Assembly (NCBI RefSeq): GCF_002920915.1
Contig: NZ_PQVF01000004.1
Span: 248,001 to 312,000 of the forward strand
Direction: 5' to 3'
Origin: Solitalea longa
GTDB lineage: Bacteria; Bacteroidota; Bacteroidia; Sphingobacteriales; Sphingobacteriaceae
Length of the DNA: 64,000 bases
Part shown: piece by piece, positions 10,363 through 21,026 of the stretch
Numbering within the stretch: position 1 is the first letter of the stretch
Layout: every line of letters begins with the position of its first letter
Notes under the pieces: model-generated
Seen by the model: the letters and a program-made list of their open reading frames with translations, nothing else
Databases searched by the model: none
What the model was told of the DNA's origin: nothing
Translations under genes and position numbers: made by a program

Positions 10363-11858
10363 AAAATTTCTTCTTGTAAAGTATTGTTAATCTGTTTATT
10401 CAAAAATCCTTTCCAGTCTTGGTAAGCTTCTTCATAAGTTGCTGACTGACTTGGCTCAACCGTTTTTACTGCTTTCATGCTGGCAAACGCATCAGCTGCC
10501 GAAGCAAAAACTTTAACACCTATACCGGCTCCTAATGCAGCGCCTACGCTTCCATCGTTTTTATATAATTCAACCGGAACATTCGTGGCGTTCACAAATG
10601 CCTCCGTAAATAATTCGCTTTGAAACATATTTGCCAAACCGGCCTTAATTACACTCGGATGCATGCCGTTTGAGCGCATAATGTCTAAACCGTACCTAAA
10701 GGCAAAGGCGATTCCTTCTTGTGCAGCCCTGAAAACATGAGCACGGGAATGCCTGTTCAAATCCATATTTTGCAAGTGAGCACCAATTAACCTGTTATTG
10801 AGTATACGTTCAGCACCGTTGCCAAATGGAAGGATGCGTAAACCATCACTACCCACAGCAACAGTCCTTGCTTCCTCATTCATTTCGTTATAATTGCTTA
10901 CATTAAAAGTGTCTTTAACCCATCTGTTTAAAATTCCCGTTCCGTTAATACATAGCAATACACCTAAGCGAACTTTGTCTATGGAATAATTAACATGTGC
11001 AAATGGATTAACACGCGATTGAGGGTCGTAAGTAAGTTCATCACTCACTCCGTAAATAACGCCTGAAGTTCCGGCGGTAGCGGCAACTTCACCTGGGTTT
11101 AATACATTTAAGGATAAAGCATTGTTAGGCTGATCGCCTGCTTTGTACGTAACAGGAATACCTGCTGTTAAGGACAATTTTTGGGCAACATCAGTCTTTA
11201 CAGTTCCGTAATTAGAAAAAACTGGTTGAATAGAAGGAATAAGATCTCTATTGAAGCCGAAATAGTTCATCACATCGCTTGAAACATCATTGGTCTCAAA
11301 ATCCCAGAAAATACCTTCAGAAAGTGCAGAGAAGTTAGTATTGATTTCACCGGTAAACTTCATGGCAACAAAATCGCCAGGCAACATTACCTTATCAATT
11401 TGCTCGAAAACGGCTGGTTCGTTTTCTTTTACCCAAGCCAATTTAGCAGCTGTAAAATTTCCCGGAGAATTTAACAACCTTGCCAGGCAGCGATCCTGAC
11501 CAATTGCATTAAAAGCCTTTTCCCCGATCTCTACGGCACGGCTATCACACCAGATAATAGAATTACGTAAAACGTTCTGCTGCTTATCAACAGCTACCAG
11601 GCCATGCATTTGATAAGCTATGCCTATGGCGCCAATATTTACCGGATTATATTTATTTGTTGCGTTTGCCCTTAATATGGCCTGCTGAATATGTTCCCAC
11701 CATGTTTCGGGCGATTGTTCCGCCCAGCCCGGTTTTAAAGAGATCACCTGATTTTCTACATCAGGATATTGAGCAGAAGCCACACATTGCTGTGTTGCAG
11801 CATCAACAACCGATACCTTTATGGATGATGTTCCTAAATCAATTCCTAATAACAACAT
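10350..11858 (-). CDS. xylB: Xylulokinase
   Basis: This FGGY-family kinase phosphorylates D-xylulose to xylulose 5-phosphate, feeding the pentose phosphate pathway. The 502 residues begin with the phosphate-binding [13 protein letters not shown]. They contain the substrate-site stretch [23 protein letters not shown] and the C-terminal ATP-binding region around [15 protein letters not shown]. It is the first gene of the xylB-xylA-symporter series, and its upstream region carries two palindromes plus the shared 16-mer facing the divergent LacI gene. Assignment rests on family motifs plus the xylA overlap. Confidence 0.95.
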   Translation of the reverse strand: MLLLGIDLGTSSIKVSVVDAATQQCVASAQYPDVENQVISLKPGWAEQSPETWWEHIQQAILRANATNKYNPVNIGAIGIAYQMHGLVAVDKQQNVLRNSIIWCDSRAVEIGEKAFNAIGQDRCLARLLNSPGNFTAAKLAWVKENEPAVFEQIDKVMLPGDFVAMKFTGEINTNFSALSEGIFWDFETNDVSSDVMNYFGFNRDLIPSIQPVFSNYGTVKTDVAQKLSLTAGIPVTYKAGDQPNNALSLNVLNPGEVAATAGTSGVIYGVSDELTYDPQSRVNPFAHVNYSIDKVRLGVLLCINGTGILNRWVKDTFNVSNYNEMNEEARTVAVGSDGLRILPFGNGAERILNNRLIGAHLQNMDLNRHSRAHVFRAAQEGIAFAFRYGLDIMRSNGMHPSVIKAGLANMFQSELFTEAFVNATNVPVELYKNDGSVGAALGAGIGVKVFASAADAFASMKAVKTVEPSQSATYEEAYQDWKGFLNKQINNTLQEEILCHK

Positions 11859-11899
11859 ATTCTTTTAATAACAAGACGTTACAAGATTTTCTATTTTAA

Positions 11900-11945
11900 A
11901 ATTGGTCGTTTTAAAAAACGTTTTAACTTTGTTCCAACGTTGGAA
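11900..11945. promoter_or_regulatory. Operator cluster between xylB and the LacI-type regulator
   Basis: The divergent spacer carries the 16-mer AATTGGTCGTTTTAAA (11900-11915), an overlapping AAAACGTTTT palindrome (11915-11924), and the perfect 14-bp palindrome TTCCAACGTTGGAA (11932-11945). Palindromes with a central CG are the usual form of LacI-family operators. These sites lie 42-87 bases upstream of xylB and could also control the regulator itself. Confidence 0.65.
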
Positions 11946-12113
11946 TAAAAGTAAAAGTAAAGTTTTTAAAACCAAATTTTATTTGATTTTTTTCCAAACT
12001 AAAACTGCAAACAATTGAAATTAAGTTTGATATAAAACAAATAAAATTAAGATGGAAACGAAATCTGTTTTTGTCCCATCTTTACAAGGTGAAACCCACA
12101 AAAATTATTACCG

Positions 12114-13127
12114 TTGAAAAAAACCACCATTCATGATATAGCGCGCGAACTTAACATCACGTTTTCTACTGTTGCCAAAGCATTAAATGATCATCCGCGC
12201 ATTGCCGCCTCCACCAAGGAAGCGGTTAAAGAAATGGCCATAAAGCTTAATTATCAGCAAAACAAACTGGCCTCTTCCCTTCGTTCGGGAAAAACCCGCA
12301 TTGTAGGTGTTTTGGTACCCACACTCGACGTAAGCTTCTTTAGTTCTGTTGTGCATGGCATTGAAACGGTGATGAATTCCAATGGTTATAATATCCTATT
12401 GTATCAATCGAAGGAGCTATACGCGGATGAAATAAGGGGTATCGATACCTTTTTACAAACCCGCGTTGAAGGCATTATCTCTTCAATTGCATTACAAACC
12501 TCTGATTACAATCACTTTATCGATCTGAAAAAACGTAAAATTCCCTTACTACTTTTTGACCGTATTGTAGATGAGATCGGAGTACCTTATGTTAGAATTG
12601 ATGACTACGGAGGTGGTTTTATGGCTACCGAACACTTAATAAAACAAGGCTGTAAACGTATTGTACACATTTCAACTGATCAGAATGTGACGATCTTTAA
12701 GGAGCGTTTGCAGGGTTACAAAGAAGCTTTAATAAAACATGGATTGCCGGTTGATGACAGCTTGATCTTTACCGGACATCTTTCTATTGAGTTAGGCAGA
12801 AATTGCATACAGCAATTAGTGAACGAGAATATTGAATTCGATGGTGTTTTTGCTTTTGAGGATTATACAGGTTTAGGTGTTTTAAAACAGTTAAAAGAGT
12901 TAAAGATCAATGTTCCGGAGCAAGTAAAAGTAATTGGGTTTGCAAATGAAGCCTTTGGGGCACATATTACGCCTTCATTAAGCACTGTTGACCAGCAAAC
13001 GGTAAAAATGGGTGAGGAAGCAGCTCGTTTATTCCTGAAACTGATCAAAGAAAACAAGTATTATGAAAAAGAGCCGGAAAAGATCGTTTTAGACCCATTA
13101 CTAATTCCAAGAACTTCATCTGAATAA
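12114..13127 (+). CDS. LacI-family transcriptional regulator of xylose genes
   Basis: This is a DNA-binding repressor (or dual regulator) that responds to a small sugar. It has 337 residues. An N-terminal LacI HTH (TTIHDIARELNITFSTVAKA) is followed by the hinge helix region NYQQNKLASSLRSGKTR and a periplasmic-binding-protein-like sensor domain (VGVLVPTLDVSFFSSVVHGI; DGVFAFEDYTGLGVLKQL). The start is TTG at 12114: no ATG exists upstream in frame, and the HTH begins at residue 3. It is divergent from xylB and faces the palindromes at 11900-11945, so it is very likely their ligand-responsive regulator. Confidence 0.92.
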   Translation: MKKTTIHDIARELNITFSTVAKALNDHPRIAASTKEAVKEMAIKLNYQQNKLASSLRSGKTRIVGVLVPTLDVSFFSSVVHGIETVMNSNGYNILLYQSKELYADEIRGIDTFLQTRVEGIISSIALQTSDYNHFIDLKKRKIPLLLFDRIVDEIGVPYVRIDDYGGGFMATEHLIKQGCKRIVHISTDQNVTIFKERLQGYKEALIKHGLPVDDSLIFTGHLSIELGRNCIQQLVNENIEFDGVFAFEDYTGLGVLKQLKELKINVPEQVKVIGFANEAFGAHITPSLSTVDQQTVKMGEEAARLFLKLIKENKYYEKEPEKIVLDPLLIPRTSSE

Positions 13128-13148
13128 TGATGGTTTGAAATATTGATT

Positions 13149-13156
13149 TACCTTTG
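13149..13156 (+). promoter_or_regulatory. TAnnTTTG promoter element for the DUF2891 gene
   Basis: TACCTTTG matches the Bacteroidetes -7 consensus exactly and lies 28 bases before the DUF2891 start codon. A TTG -33 element at standard spacing is not evident. Confidence 0.45.
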
Positions 13157-13184
13157 CCGGATTACTAATCAATATTTTTAGCTA

Positions 13185-14270
13185 ATGCAAAGAATTCTAA
13201 ACCTTATCATTTGCACATTCCTCTTGGTGCAATCACTTTTTGCTCAAAGTAATTCATCTCCATTACTTACTGCAGAAATGGCTAGTAAACTGGCTGCAAT
13301 GCCATTGCATTGTATTCCAAATGAATGGCCCAATAAAACCAGCCATGTTTCTGATACTTCAAGCGATCATGTATTATTACCTCATGAACTTCACCCGGCA
13401 TTTTATGGCTGCCTCGATTGGCATTCGAGTGTACATGGGCATTGGATGCTGGTAAAGCTGCTTAAAACCTATCCTGATCTGCCTAACAGAGCCAAAATCA
13501 TTGAGGTATTGAATAACAGTTTTCAACCCGAAAAAATTAAAGGCGAAACTGAATACTTTTCCAAATATAAAACTTCGGCTTTTTACGAACGTACTTATGG
13601 CTGGGCATGGCTGTTAAAGTTGGATATGGAACTTTATACATGGAATGACCCTTTGGGAAAACAATGGTATGCAAGTTTGCAACCTTTAACGCAAAAGATA
13701 AAGAACCTGTGGACAACCTTTTTGCCCAAACAAACTTATCCAAACAGAACAGGAGTTCACCCAAATACAGCTTTTGGCTTAGTGTTCGCACTTGATTGGG
13801 CCAATACAATGCATCAAACCGAATTCACTGAGCTGATAAAAAAACGTAGCAAAGAATATTATTTCAACAACAAAAACACACCGGCATACCTGGAACCTGA
13901 TGGAACGGATTTCCTTTCTCCTAGTCTCGAAATTGCAGATTTAATGAGAAGGGTATTGCCTAAAGCCGAATTTGTAAAATGGATAAACACCTTTTATTCC
14001 AAAGAAGGCATAAGCAATATTACCAAACAACCAGTGGTTAGTGACCGCACAGATTACCAGATCGTGCATTTAGACGGATTAAGTCTGAGCCGTGCCTGGT
14101 GCATGAAAGGAATTGCCAGTTCATTGCCTGCCGGTCATCCTTATAAAAAACTCTTTACCTCAACAGCTCAAAACTTTTTAAAAACAACTTTACCCCATGT
14201 TACTTCGGGTAATTATGGTGGCGACCATTGGTTAGCTTCCTTTGCGCTGTATGCACTTACTGAAGAATAA
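13185..14270 (+). CDS. DUF2891 family exported protein
   Basis: The function of this family is not established. The 361-residue protein starts with a signal peptide (MQRILNLIICTFLLVQSLFAQ), so it acts in the periplasm or outside. The family core is seen in HPAFYGCLDWHSSVHGHW, the YGWAWLLKLDMEL segment, and the C-terminal GNYGGDHWLASFALYAL. Its alpha-helical, tryptophan- and histidine-rich character resembles an (alpha/alpha)-toroid fold, but that is inference. It sits between the xylose regulator and a convergent FAD oxidase, with a shared terminator on its 3' side. Confidence 0.8.
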   Translation: MQRILNLIICTFLLVQSLFAQSNSSPLLTAEMASKLAAMPLHCIPNEWPNKTSHVSDTSSDHVLLPHELHPAFYGCLDWHSSVHGHWMLVKLLKTYPDLPNRAKIIEVLNNSFQPEKIKGETEYFSKYKTSAFYERTYGWAWLLKLDMELYTWNDPLGKQWYASLQPLTQKIKNLWTTFLPKQTYPNRTGVHPNTAFGLVFALDWANTMHQTEFTELIKKRSKEYYFNNKNTPAYLEPDGTDFLSPSLEIADLMRRVLPKAEFVKWINTFYSKEGISNITKQPVVSDRTDYQIVHLDGLSLSRAWCMKGIASSLPAGHPYKKLFTSTAQNFLKTTLPHVTSGNYGGDHWLASFALYALTEE

Positions 14271-14275
14271 GAAAT

Positions 14276-14317
14276 AAAAAGTCCTACCTGATAGCTGAGC
14301 ATCCGGTAGGACTTTTT
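14276..14317. terminator. Bidirectional terminator
   Basis: AAAAAGTCCTACC and GGTAGGACTTTTT form a perfect 13-bp stem with A and T tracts on both flanks. It separates the convergent DUF2891 and FAD-oxidase genes. Confidence 0.85.
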
Positions 14318-14340
14318 ATCAATATGAATTAATTCAATAC

Positions 14341-15741
14341 TTAATTAAAGATCTTCCCTGGATTTAAAATCCCTTTTGGATCAAAAACCTGTTTAATACT
14401 GCGCATCAGTTGCAAATGAACCTCGCTGAATTTGATGCTCATGTATGGCTTTTGTATTAAGCCGATACCGTGCTCTCCTGAAAGTGTACCACCCAGTTTC
14501 ACCGTCAGCTGCATAATTTCTTTAATTCCCAATGGAAGTTGGTTTTCCCAAGCCTCTTCAGTCATTGATTCTTTAATAATATTCACATGCAGATTTCCAT
14601 CGCCGGCATGGCCATAACAAACAGATTTAAAACCATATTTATTTCCTATTTCCTTAATTCCTTTTAAGAGTTTAGGGAGCTCAGCTCGTGGAACTACCGT
14701 ATCCTCTTCTTTATACACCGAATTGGCTTTAACCGACAAAGGCATTTTCCTTCTGATTTTCCAAAGTTCCTCCTTCTCACTTGCCGATTCACCTAAAAGA
14801 ATATCACTGCATCCATGCTTATACAACACCTCTCCTATTTTCTCGCAATCAGCCCTTAATGTCTCAAGATTATTGCCATCCACCTCCACCAGTAAATAGG
14901 CTTCAACATTATCTTTTAATTCGAATTTAATCTCCTCATACTTAAGCACCCATTCCATACCGGTACGCTCCATAAATTCTAATGCCGACGGAGTCATGCC
15001 TGCTCTAAAAACCGCCGATACCGCTTCACAGGCACTATCAGCTGATGGAAACGAAGCCAGCATTACTAAATTATGCGAAGGTTTAGGCACCAGTTTCAGC
15101 ACCGCTTTAGTAATTACACCTAAGGTACCTTCACTGCCTATCATCAATTGTGTAAGATTATAGCCCGATGCATATTTTAAGGTATTGGCTCCTGTCCAGA
15201 TCACTTCACCATTTGGTAAAACCACTTCAAGGTTTAAAATATAATCTCTTAACGTACCGTATTTAACCACTCTTGGGCCTCCCGAACCATGGGCAATATT
15301 TCCACCAATAAAGCATGAACCTTTGCTCGAAGGGTCAACCGGATACAATAAATTTCGTTTAGCAACTTCATCAATCAAAACCTCGGTAATAACGCCAGCC
15401 TCAACGTGTGCCTGCAAATTCCGCGCATCAATTTCGATGATCTTATTCATCTTCTCCATTGACAACGAAATACCCCCAAAAACAGGTAATGCACCGCCAC
15501 TAAGGCCGGTTCCAGCTCCGCGTGGTGTGACTGCAATTGTATTATCGTAACAGAATTTCAATAGCGCTGATACCTCTTCAGTGGTTTCAGGTTTTACCAC
15601 TACTTCAGGCAAAAAAGAAAGATCTTCGGTTTCATCATGCGAATAACGCTTTAACGTTTCTTCATCAGTAAATACATTTTGAGGCTTTACAATTGTTTTA
15701 AGTTGATGTATAGTTTCAATTGTAATTTTACTGAATTGCAT
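14341..15741 (-). CDS. FAD-linked oxidase, glycolate oxidase GlcD / D-lactate dehydrogenase type
   Basis: This flavoenzyme oxidises a 2-hydroxy acid such as glycolate or D-lactate. The 466 residues carry an FAD_binding_4 (PCMH) domain in the N-terminal half, with TPRGAGTGLSGGALPVFGG and GGNIAHGSGGPR, then the FAD-oxidase C domain ending in CYGHAGDGNLHVNI and GTLSGEHGIGLIQKPY. The Gly-His-rich C-terminal motif is typical of GlcD and DLD-type enzymes. No GlcE or GlcF partners lie next to it, so a single-subunit D-lactate or 2-hydroxyglutarate dehydrogenase is also possible. It overlaps the end of folB by 14 bases. Confidence 0.88.
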   Translation of the reverse strand: MQFSKITIETIHQLKTIVKPQNVFTDEETLKRYSHDETEDLSFLPEVVVKPETTEEVSALLKFCYDNTIAVTPRGAGTGLSGGALPVFGGISLSMEKMNKIIEIDARNLQAHVEAGVITEVLIDEVAKRNLLYPVDPSSKGSCFIGGNIAHGSGGPRVVKYGTLRDYILNLEVVLPNGEVIWTGANTLKYASGYNLTQLMIGSEGTLGVITKAVLKLVPKPSHNLVMLASFPSADSACEAVSAVFRAGMTPSALEFMERTGMEWVLKYEEIKFELKDNVEAYLLVEVDGNNLETLRADCEKIGEVLYKHGCSDILLGESASEKEELWKIRRKMPLSVKANSVYKEEDTVVPRAELPKLLKGIKEIGNKYGFKSVCYGHAGDGNLHVNIIKESMTEEAWENQLPLGIKEIMQLTVKLGGTLSGEHGIGLIQKPYMSIKFSEVHLQLMRSIKQVFDPKGILNPGKIFN

Positions 15742-16117
15742 GGTTAGGCTTTAAGTAAGTAATGGTAATGGAGGAGCTTTTAATTTTAGCTGCAAATGGA
15801 GGATTTAGCTTTTCAATTTTAACTTCAATACGTTGAATTTTAACAGAAATTAATGCAATGCGGTTAATTATCCGCTGCCCTACGTGCTCTAATAGCTTTG
15901 AAGCAGTTTTCATTTCTTCCTGAACAATTTCAAACAGCGTTTCGTAATTAAGTGTTGCACCTAAATCATCATTCACGGCAGCACTTGAAAAGTCGGTTTC
16001 AACTTTTACATCTACTAAAAATCTACCTCCTATAAGTTGTTCTTCGGGATAATAACCATGATGCGCAAAAACTTCTAAACCGTTAAGTGCAATACAATGA
16101 ATCTTTTGAAAGGACAT
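15728..16117 (-). CDS. folB: Dihydroneopterin aldolase
   Basis: The enzyme cleaves 7,8-dihydroneopterin to 6-hydroxymethyl-dihydropterin in folate synthesis. The 129 residues match the family length. They show the N-terminal IALNGLEVFAHHGYYPEEQ signature (with the substrate-contacting E-E pair), ATLNYETLFEIVQEE, and the KLNPPF motif near the C-terminus. It is the first gene of a two-gene unit with the FAD oxidase. A CAAAAATA element (TATTTTTG on the minus strand) at 16132-16139 probably drives it. Confidence 0.93.
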   Translation of the reverse strand: MSFQKIHCIALNGLEVFAHHGYYPEEQLIGGRFLVDVKVETDFSSAAVNDDLGATLNYETLFEIVQEEMKTASKLLEHVGQRIINRIALISVKIQRIEVKIEKLNPPFAAKIKSSSITITYLKPNHAIQ

Positions 16118-16131
16118 ACTACAAAAATAGC

Positions 16132-16149
16132 TTCATTTTTCTATTTTTG
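16132..16149. promoter_or_regulatory. Back-to-back divergent TAnnTTTG promoters
   Basis: CAAAAATAG (16132-16140) and CTATTTTTG (16141-16149) form an inverted repeat. It gives a perfect TATTTTTG -7 element on each strand: minus toward folB (start 16117) and plus toward the acyl-CoA dehydrogenase (start 16171). Confidence 0.6.
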
Positions 16150-16170
16150 ATAGAACAATCAATATCTATT

Positions 16171-17388
16171 ATGACGTTTATAACCGCAGATGATCAACAG
16201 AAACGTTCGTCAAAACAAGACTTGTACGAATCGCCAGATTACTATCTACTTGATGAATTATTAACTGAAGAACACAAGCTTGTTCGTAGTACTGTAAGAG
16301 ATTACGTAAAAAAAGAGATCTCCCCAATAATAGAAGAATACGCTCAAAAAGCACAATTCCCCCGCCAGGTTGTAAAAAGCCTGGGAGATATTGGCGCTTT
16401 TGGCCCTACCATTCCGGTTGAATATGGTGGAGGCGGAATGGATTATATTTCCTACGGAATAATTATGCAGGAACTTGAACGCGGTGATTCAGGCATTCGC
16501 TCAACCGCTTCTGTTCAGGGTTCATTGGTTATGTTTCCAATTTATGCATATGGTTCGGAAGAACAACGACGTAAGTATTTACCTAAGCTCGGCTCGGGCG
16601 AATGGCTTGGTTGCTTTGGATTAACTGAACCCGATTTTGGGTCTAATCCATCAGGAATGATCACTAATATTAAAGATGCAGGCGATCATTATGTTTTAAA
16701 CGGAGCAAAAATGTGGATATCCAATGCTCCATTTGCAGATTTGGCAGTTGTTTGGGCGAAAGACGAACAAGACATTATTAGAGGAATGGTTGTTGAGCGT
16801 GGAATGGAAGGTTTCAGCACGCCAGAAACACATAATAAATGGTCGTTGCGCGCTTCGGCTACCGGCGAACTCGTATTTGACAATGTTAAGGTCCCAAAAG
16901 AAAATGTTTTCCCAAATGTGCAAGGATTAAAAGGCCCTTTAGGTTGTTTAAATCAGGCTCGTTATGGCATTGCCTGGGGAGCTTTAGGTGCAGCTATGGA
17001 TTGCTATGATACGGCTTTGCGCTATTCAAAAGAACGGGTTCAATTCGACAGGCCGATTGGAGGTTTTCAACTACAGCAAAAGAAACTGGCCGAGATGATC
17101 ACCGAAATTACCAAAGGACAATTACTGGTTTGGCGTTTAGGTGTTCTCAAAAGTGAAAATCGTGCTACAGCGGCACAGATCTCAATGGCTAAACGTAACA
17201 GTGTTGAAACAGCGTTGAATATTGCACGTGAAGCCCGCCAAATGCTTGGAGGCATGGGTATTACCGGTGAATATCCAATTATGCGCCATATGATGAACCT
17301 TGAATCGGTAGTAACGTATGAAGGAACTCATGATATTCACCTGCTTATAACTGGTATGGATGTTACAGGCTTTAATGCCTTTAAATAG
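16171..17388 (+). CDS. Acyl-CoA dehydrogenase, glutaryl-CoA dehydrogenase-like
   Basis: This FAD enzyme probably oxidises and decarboxylates glutaryl-CoA to crotonyl-CoA in lysine/tryptophan breakdown. The ATG at 16171 is chosen because an upstream in-frame start would place the promoter and part of folB inside the gene; this gives 405 residues. Motifs are the FAD-binding CFGLTEPDFGSNPSGM, WISNAPFADLAVVWA, the GCDH-like RSTASVQGSLVMFPI, RYGIAWGALGAAMDCYD and the catalytic-base region VTYEGTHDIH (Glu near residue 384). The TEPDFGSNP and YEGTHDIH combination is characteristic of glutaryl-CoA dehydrogenases. Confidence 0.9.
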   Translation: MTFITADDQQKRSSKQDLYESPDYYLLDELLTEEHKLVRSTVRDYVKKEISPIIEEYAQKAQFPRQVVKSLGDIGAFGPTIPVEYGGGGMDYISYGIIMQELERGDSGIRSTASVQGSLVMFPIYAYGSEEQRRKYLPKLGSGEWLGCFGLTEPDFGSNPSGMITNIKDAGDHYVLNGAKMWISNAPFADLAVVWAKDEQDIIRGMVVERGMEGFSTPETHNKWSLRASATGELVFDNVKVPKENVFPNVQGLKGPLGCLNQARYGIAWGALGAAMDCYDTALRYSKERVQFDRPIGGFQLQQKKLAEMITEITKGQLLVWRLGVLKSENRATAAQISMAKRNSVETALNIAREARQMLGGMGITGEYPIMRHMMNLESVVTYEGTHDIHLLITGMDVTGFNAFK

Positions 17389-17433
17389 TTATTCTGAATA
17401 AATACTATTATTAATAAATCTTTAAAAACACGA

Positions 17434-17901
17434 ATGAGCAGTCAGGCCGATTATATTTTAACCCATTTCTCAGAGTTTAATTTTGTGGGAAAATCAATCA
17501 AAACCTCTAATGAAACTGCCGAAGTTGATATAGGGAATTTGTGGGCTCAGTTTCAGCAGAAAAATTGGTTGGATGGAGTAAAAAATAAAGCAGATGATAA
17601 AATTATAGGCATATATTATGACTATGAGGGTGATTTTACAAAACCATATTCATTTGCCATTGGATGTAAAGTAAGCAGTAGAGATGATTCTCCGGAAGGA
17701 TTAGTAGCATTGACGATTCCTTCCTCTAACTATGCGGAATTCCTTTCAAGGGGTAAAATGCCCGATTGCATAATTGACACTTGGGTTGATATTTGGAATT
17801 CGGACATTGAACGAAATTACACCTATGATTTTGAAGTTTATGACCTTCAATCATTTGATCCTGAGAATGCGCATGTAGAAATATTTATAGCGGTGAAGTA
17901 A
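17434..17901 (+). CDS. GyrI-like / AraC effector-binding domain protein
   Basis: This is a stand-alone small-molecule-binding domain of the type attached to AraC and BmrR regulators. The 155 residues show the pattern of the fold: an N-terminal FNFVGKSIKTSN strand, IGNLWAQFQQ, IIGIYYDYEGDFTKPYSFAIGCKV and the C-terminal DFEVYDLQSFDPENAHVEIFIAV. No DNA-binding segment is present, so it may bind a hydrophobic compound or inhibit a partner protein. It is followed by its own terminator. Confidence 0.8.
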   Translation: MSSQADYILTHFSEFNFVGKSIKTSNETAEVDIGNLWAQFQQKNWLDGVKNKADDKIIGIYYDYEGDFTKPYSFAIGCKVSSRDDSPEGLVALTIPSSNYAEFLSRGKMPDCIIDTWVDIWNSDIERNYTYDFEVYDLQSFDPENAHVEIFIAVK

Positions 17902-17912
17902 AAACATTAAAT

Positions 17913-17943
17913 AAAAAAGGAACCACTTGAGGTTCCTTTTTTT
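17913..17943. terminator. Bidirectional terminator
   Basis: AAAAAAGGAACC and GGTTCCTTTTTT form a perfect 12-bp stem with a 6-base loop between the convergent GyrI-like and RDD genes. Confidence 0.85.
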
Positions 17944-17954
17944 GTATCGTAATA

Positions 17955-18413
17955 TTAAATATTCGGATTTTTCTTAACCACGTAGGTTTTAGAAATAGAA
18001 TCATGCCAACCCATTGGTGTAAATAAAAATGAAATTGCTTCAAAAGGGATCAATCGACACAAGGTTCTAACTAAAACTTTAAGCACTTTTGGCTTATTTC
18101 CAAAGTCATCTACAACCTTGGTACCTGTTATTAATTTACCTATCGTTTGCCCTAAAACCGTTTCTAAAACGAAGTAATAACCAATTATAACAGCATAAAT
18201 AACCAAATTTAGATTTGATTTTTTAAGTAGTTCAGCCAATTCCTCAGGTGTTGTTTTATCATTTATAGGAATGATTTTTCCTATAATAGCTACTAAGACA
18301 AAAACACATACTAGTAGATCTATTAAGTAATTGGCAAATCGTAATGATGTCGGTGCAATATGCAAATCACTTGCTGATCCCTGTTTTTTGTTTTCTTCTA
18401 AAATCTCAGACAT
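17955..18413 (-). CDS. RDD family membrane protein
   Basis: This small integral membrane protein has an unknown substrate. The 152 residues begin with a charged tail, then the RDD signature RFANYLIDLLVCVFVLVAI and two further hydrophobic segments near residues 73-92 and 121-132. The motif TIGKLITGTKVVDDFGNKP and the closing LCRLIPFEAISFLF are standard for the family. Some RDD proteins have been linked to ion transport, but nothing here decides the role. Confidence 0.85.
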   Translation of the reverse strand: MSEILEENKKQGSASDLHIAPTSLRFANYLIDLLVCVFVLVAIIGKIIPINDKTTPEELAELLKKSNLNLVIYAVIIGYYFVLETVLGQTIGKLITGTKVVDDFGNKPKVLKVLVRTLCRLIPFEAISFLFTPMGWHDSISKTYVVKKNPNI

Positions 18414-18506
18414 TTCGTTGAATAGAATTGAATTTCACTGCAAGTTTAAGCAGCAGAATTCAAAGAACATATAATCCATGGCCATTTAGAAGTAATATTT
18501 TCACGA

Positions 18507-19130
18507 TCAGCTAAATTTCCTGATTATCTTTTCCACTCGTTTACGTTTCGATTCTATATCAAAATCATTAATACGATGAGAAAGAACTTCAATAAACAGT
18601 TTCTTATTTGTTGAATTGATAACAGGAATTGCTCGTTCGGCATACATGGGCAATTGATTAGCGTGACTTTTTAGAAGTTGTTCCATTAGCAACGAAAATG
18701 CATCGTCCTCATTTTCTCTAATCGAGCAAAGCTTAATTAAAATATTTACCAGGTGATCTTTGGTAATAACAGAACCCGCATCGGCAACTTCAATTAACCG
18801 GGGTAATGAAACATAGATTAACTCCGCATTTGTAGGAACAATGGCTGCAAGCGCGGTCATAGCTCCCCATTGCATGCGATTGCTTTTACTATCTAACAAT
18901 TGTATAAACTCGGCAGCGTATGCAGAAATAAGTTCAGCTTTATGCTCTCCAATTTCATAAAGCACTTTAATACAATCACTTTGAACATCCTTATTCTTAT
19001 TTGAGAGTTTTGTTACCAGTTCTTCAATTGCCTGATGATCATTATTTTCAATTATCCGTAGAGCTAATTCCTGGTTGGGGAGTTCATCTCTCCTTTTTAA
19101 TGCAGAAGCAAGTTGATTGAGTACTGTCAT
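18507..19130 (-). CDS. HEAT/armadillo-repeat-like hypothetical protein
   Basis: I do not recognise a named family. The 207 residues are almost wholly helical and soluble, with spaced repeats such as QSDCIKVLYEIGEHKAELISAYAAEFIQLLDSK and RMQWGAMTALAAIVPTNAELIYVSLPRLIEV, which resemble HEAT repeats. The C-terminus is basic (RINDFDIESKRKRVEKIIRKF). A scaffold or protein-binding role is likely from the fold alone. It is monocistronic, with no conserved partner in view. Confidence 0.75.
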   Translation of the reverse strand: MTVLNQLASALKRRDELPNQELALRIIENNDHQAIEELVTKLSNKNKDVQSDCIKVLYEIGEHKAELISAYAAEFIQLLDSKSNRMQWGAMTALAAIVPTNAELIYVSLPRLIEVADAGSVITKDHLVNILIKLCSIRENEDDAFSLLMEQLLKSHANQLPMYAERAIPVINSTNKKLFIEVLSHRINDFDIESKRKRVEKIIRKFS

Positions 19131-19304
19131 CGTTCAATTAAAAATTCATTCAAGTTAGTTCTTCTCCTCTTAATATGTACCTTCATTGAGCTATAAGTAA
19201 CAATTACTTAAGTATTTCATTTTCAATAACTAACAATCAATCGCTATATTGTCAAATCTCAAAATAATTAAAAAATAATACTGGCTTTTCTCATTGAAAA
19301 TTAA

Positions 19305-20939
<1,635 letters not shown>

Positions 20940-20947
20940 TAAAAATG

Positions 20948-21020
20948 ATTGAATGAGAGAGGGATAGAATGAATTCAAATTCTGTCATTCTCTCATTCAT
21001 TAATTCTATCATTCACTCAT
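20948..21020. repeat. Low-complexity inverted/tandem repeat
   Basis: Copies of TCATTC and its complement GAATGA alternate here: a GAATGAGAGA-type arm before about 20975, then TCATTCTCTCATTCA and TCATTCACTCATT after it. The arms can fold into an imperfect hairpin that may end the ABC-F transcript. Similar simple elements occur at 40472-40536 and 41317-41402. Confidence 0.6.
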
Positions 21021-21026
21021 TAACAA

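Noticed and set aside
16087-16170. Upstream in-frame extension of the acyl-CoA dehydrogenase
   Set aside because: It would run through the divergent promoters and overlap folB. The ATG at 16171 fits the family start.
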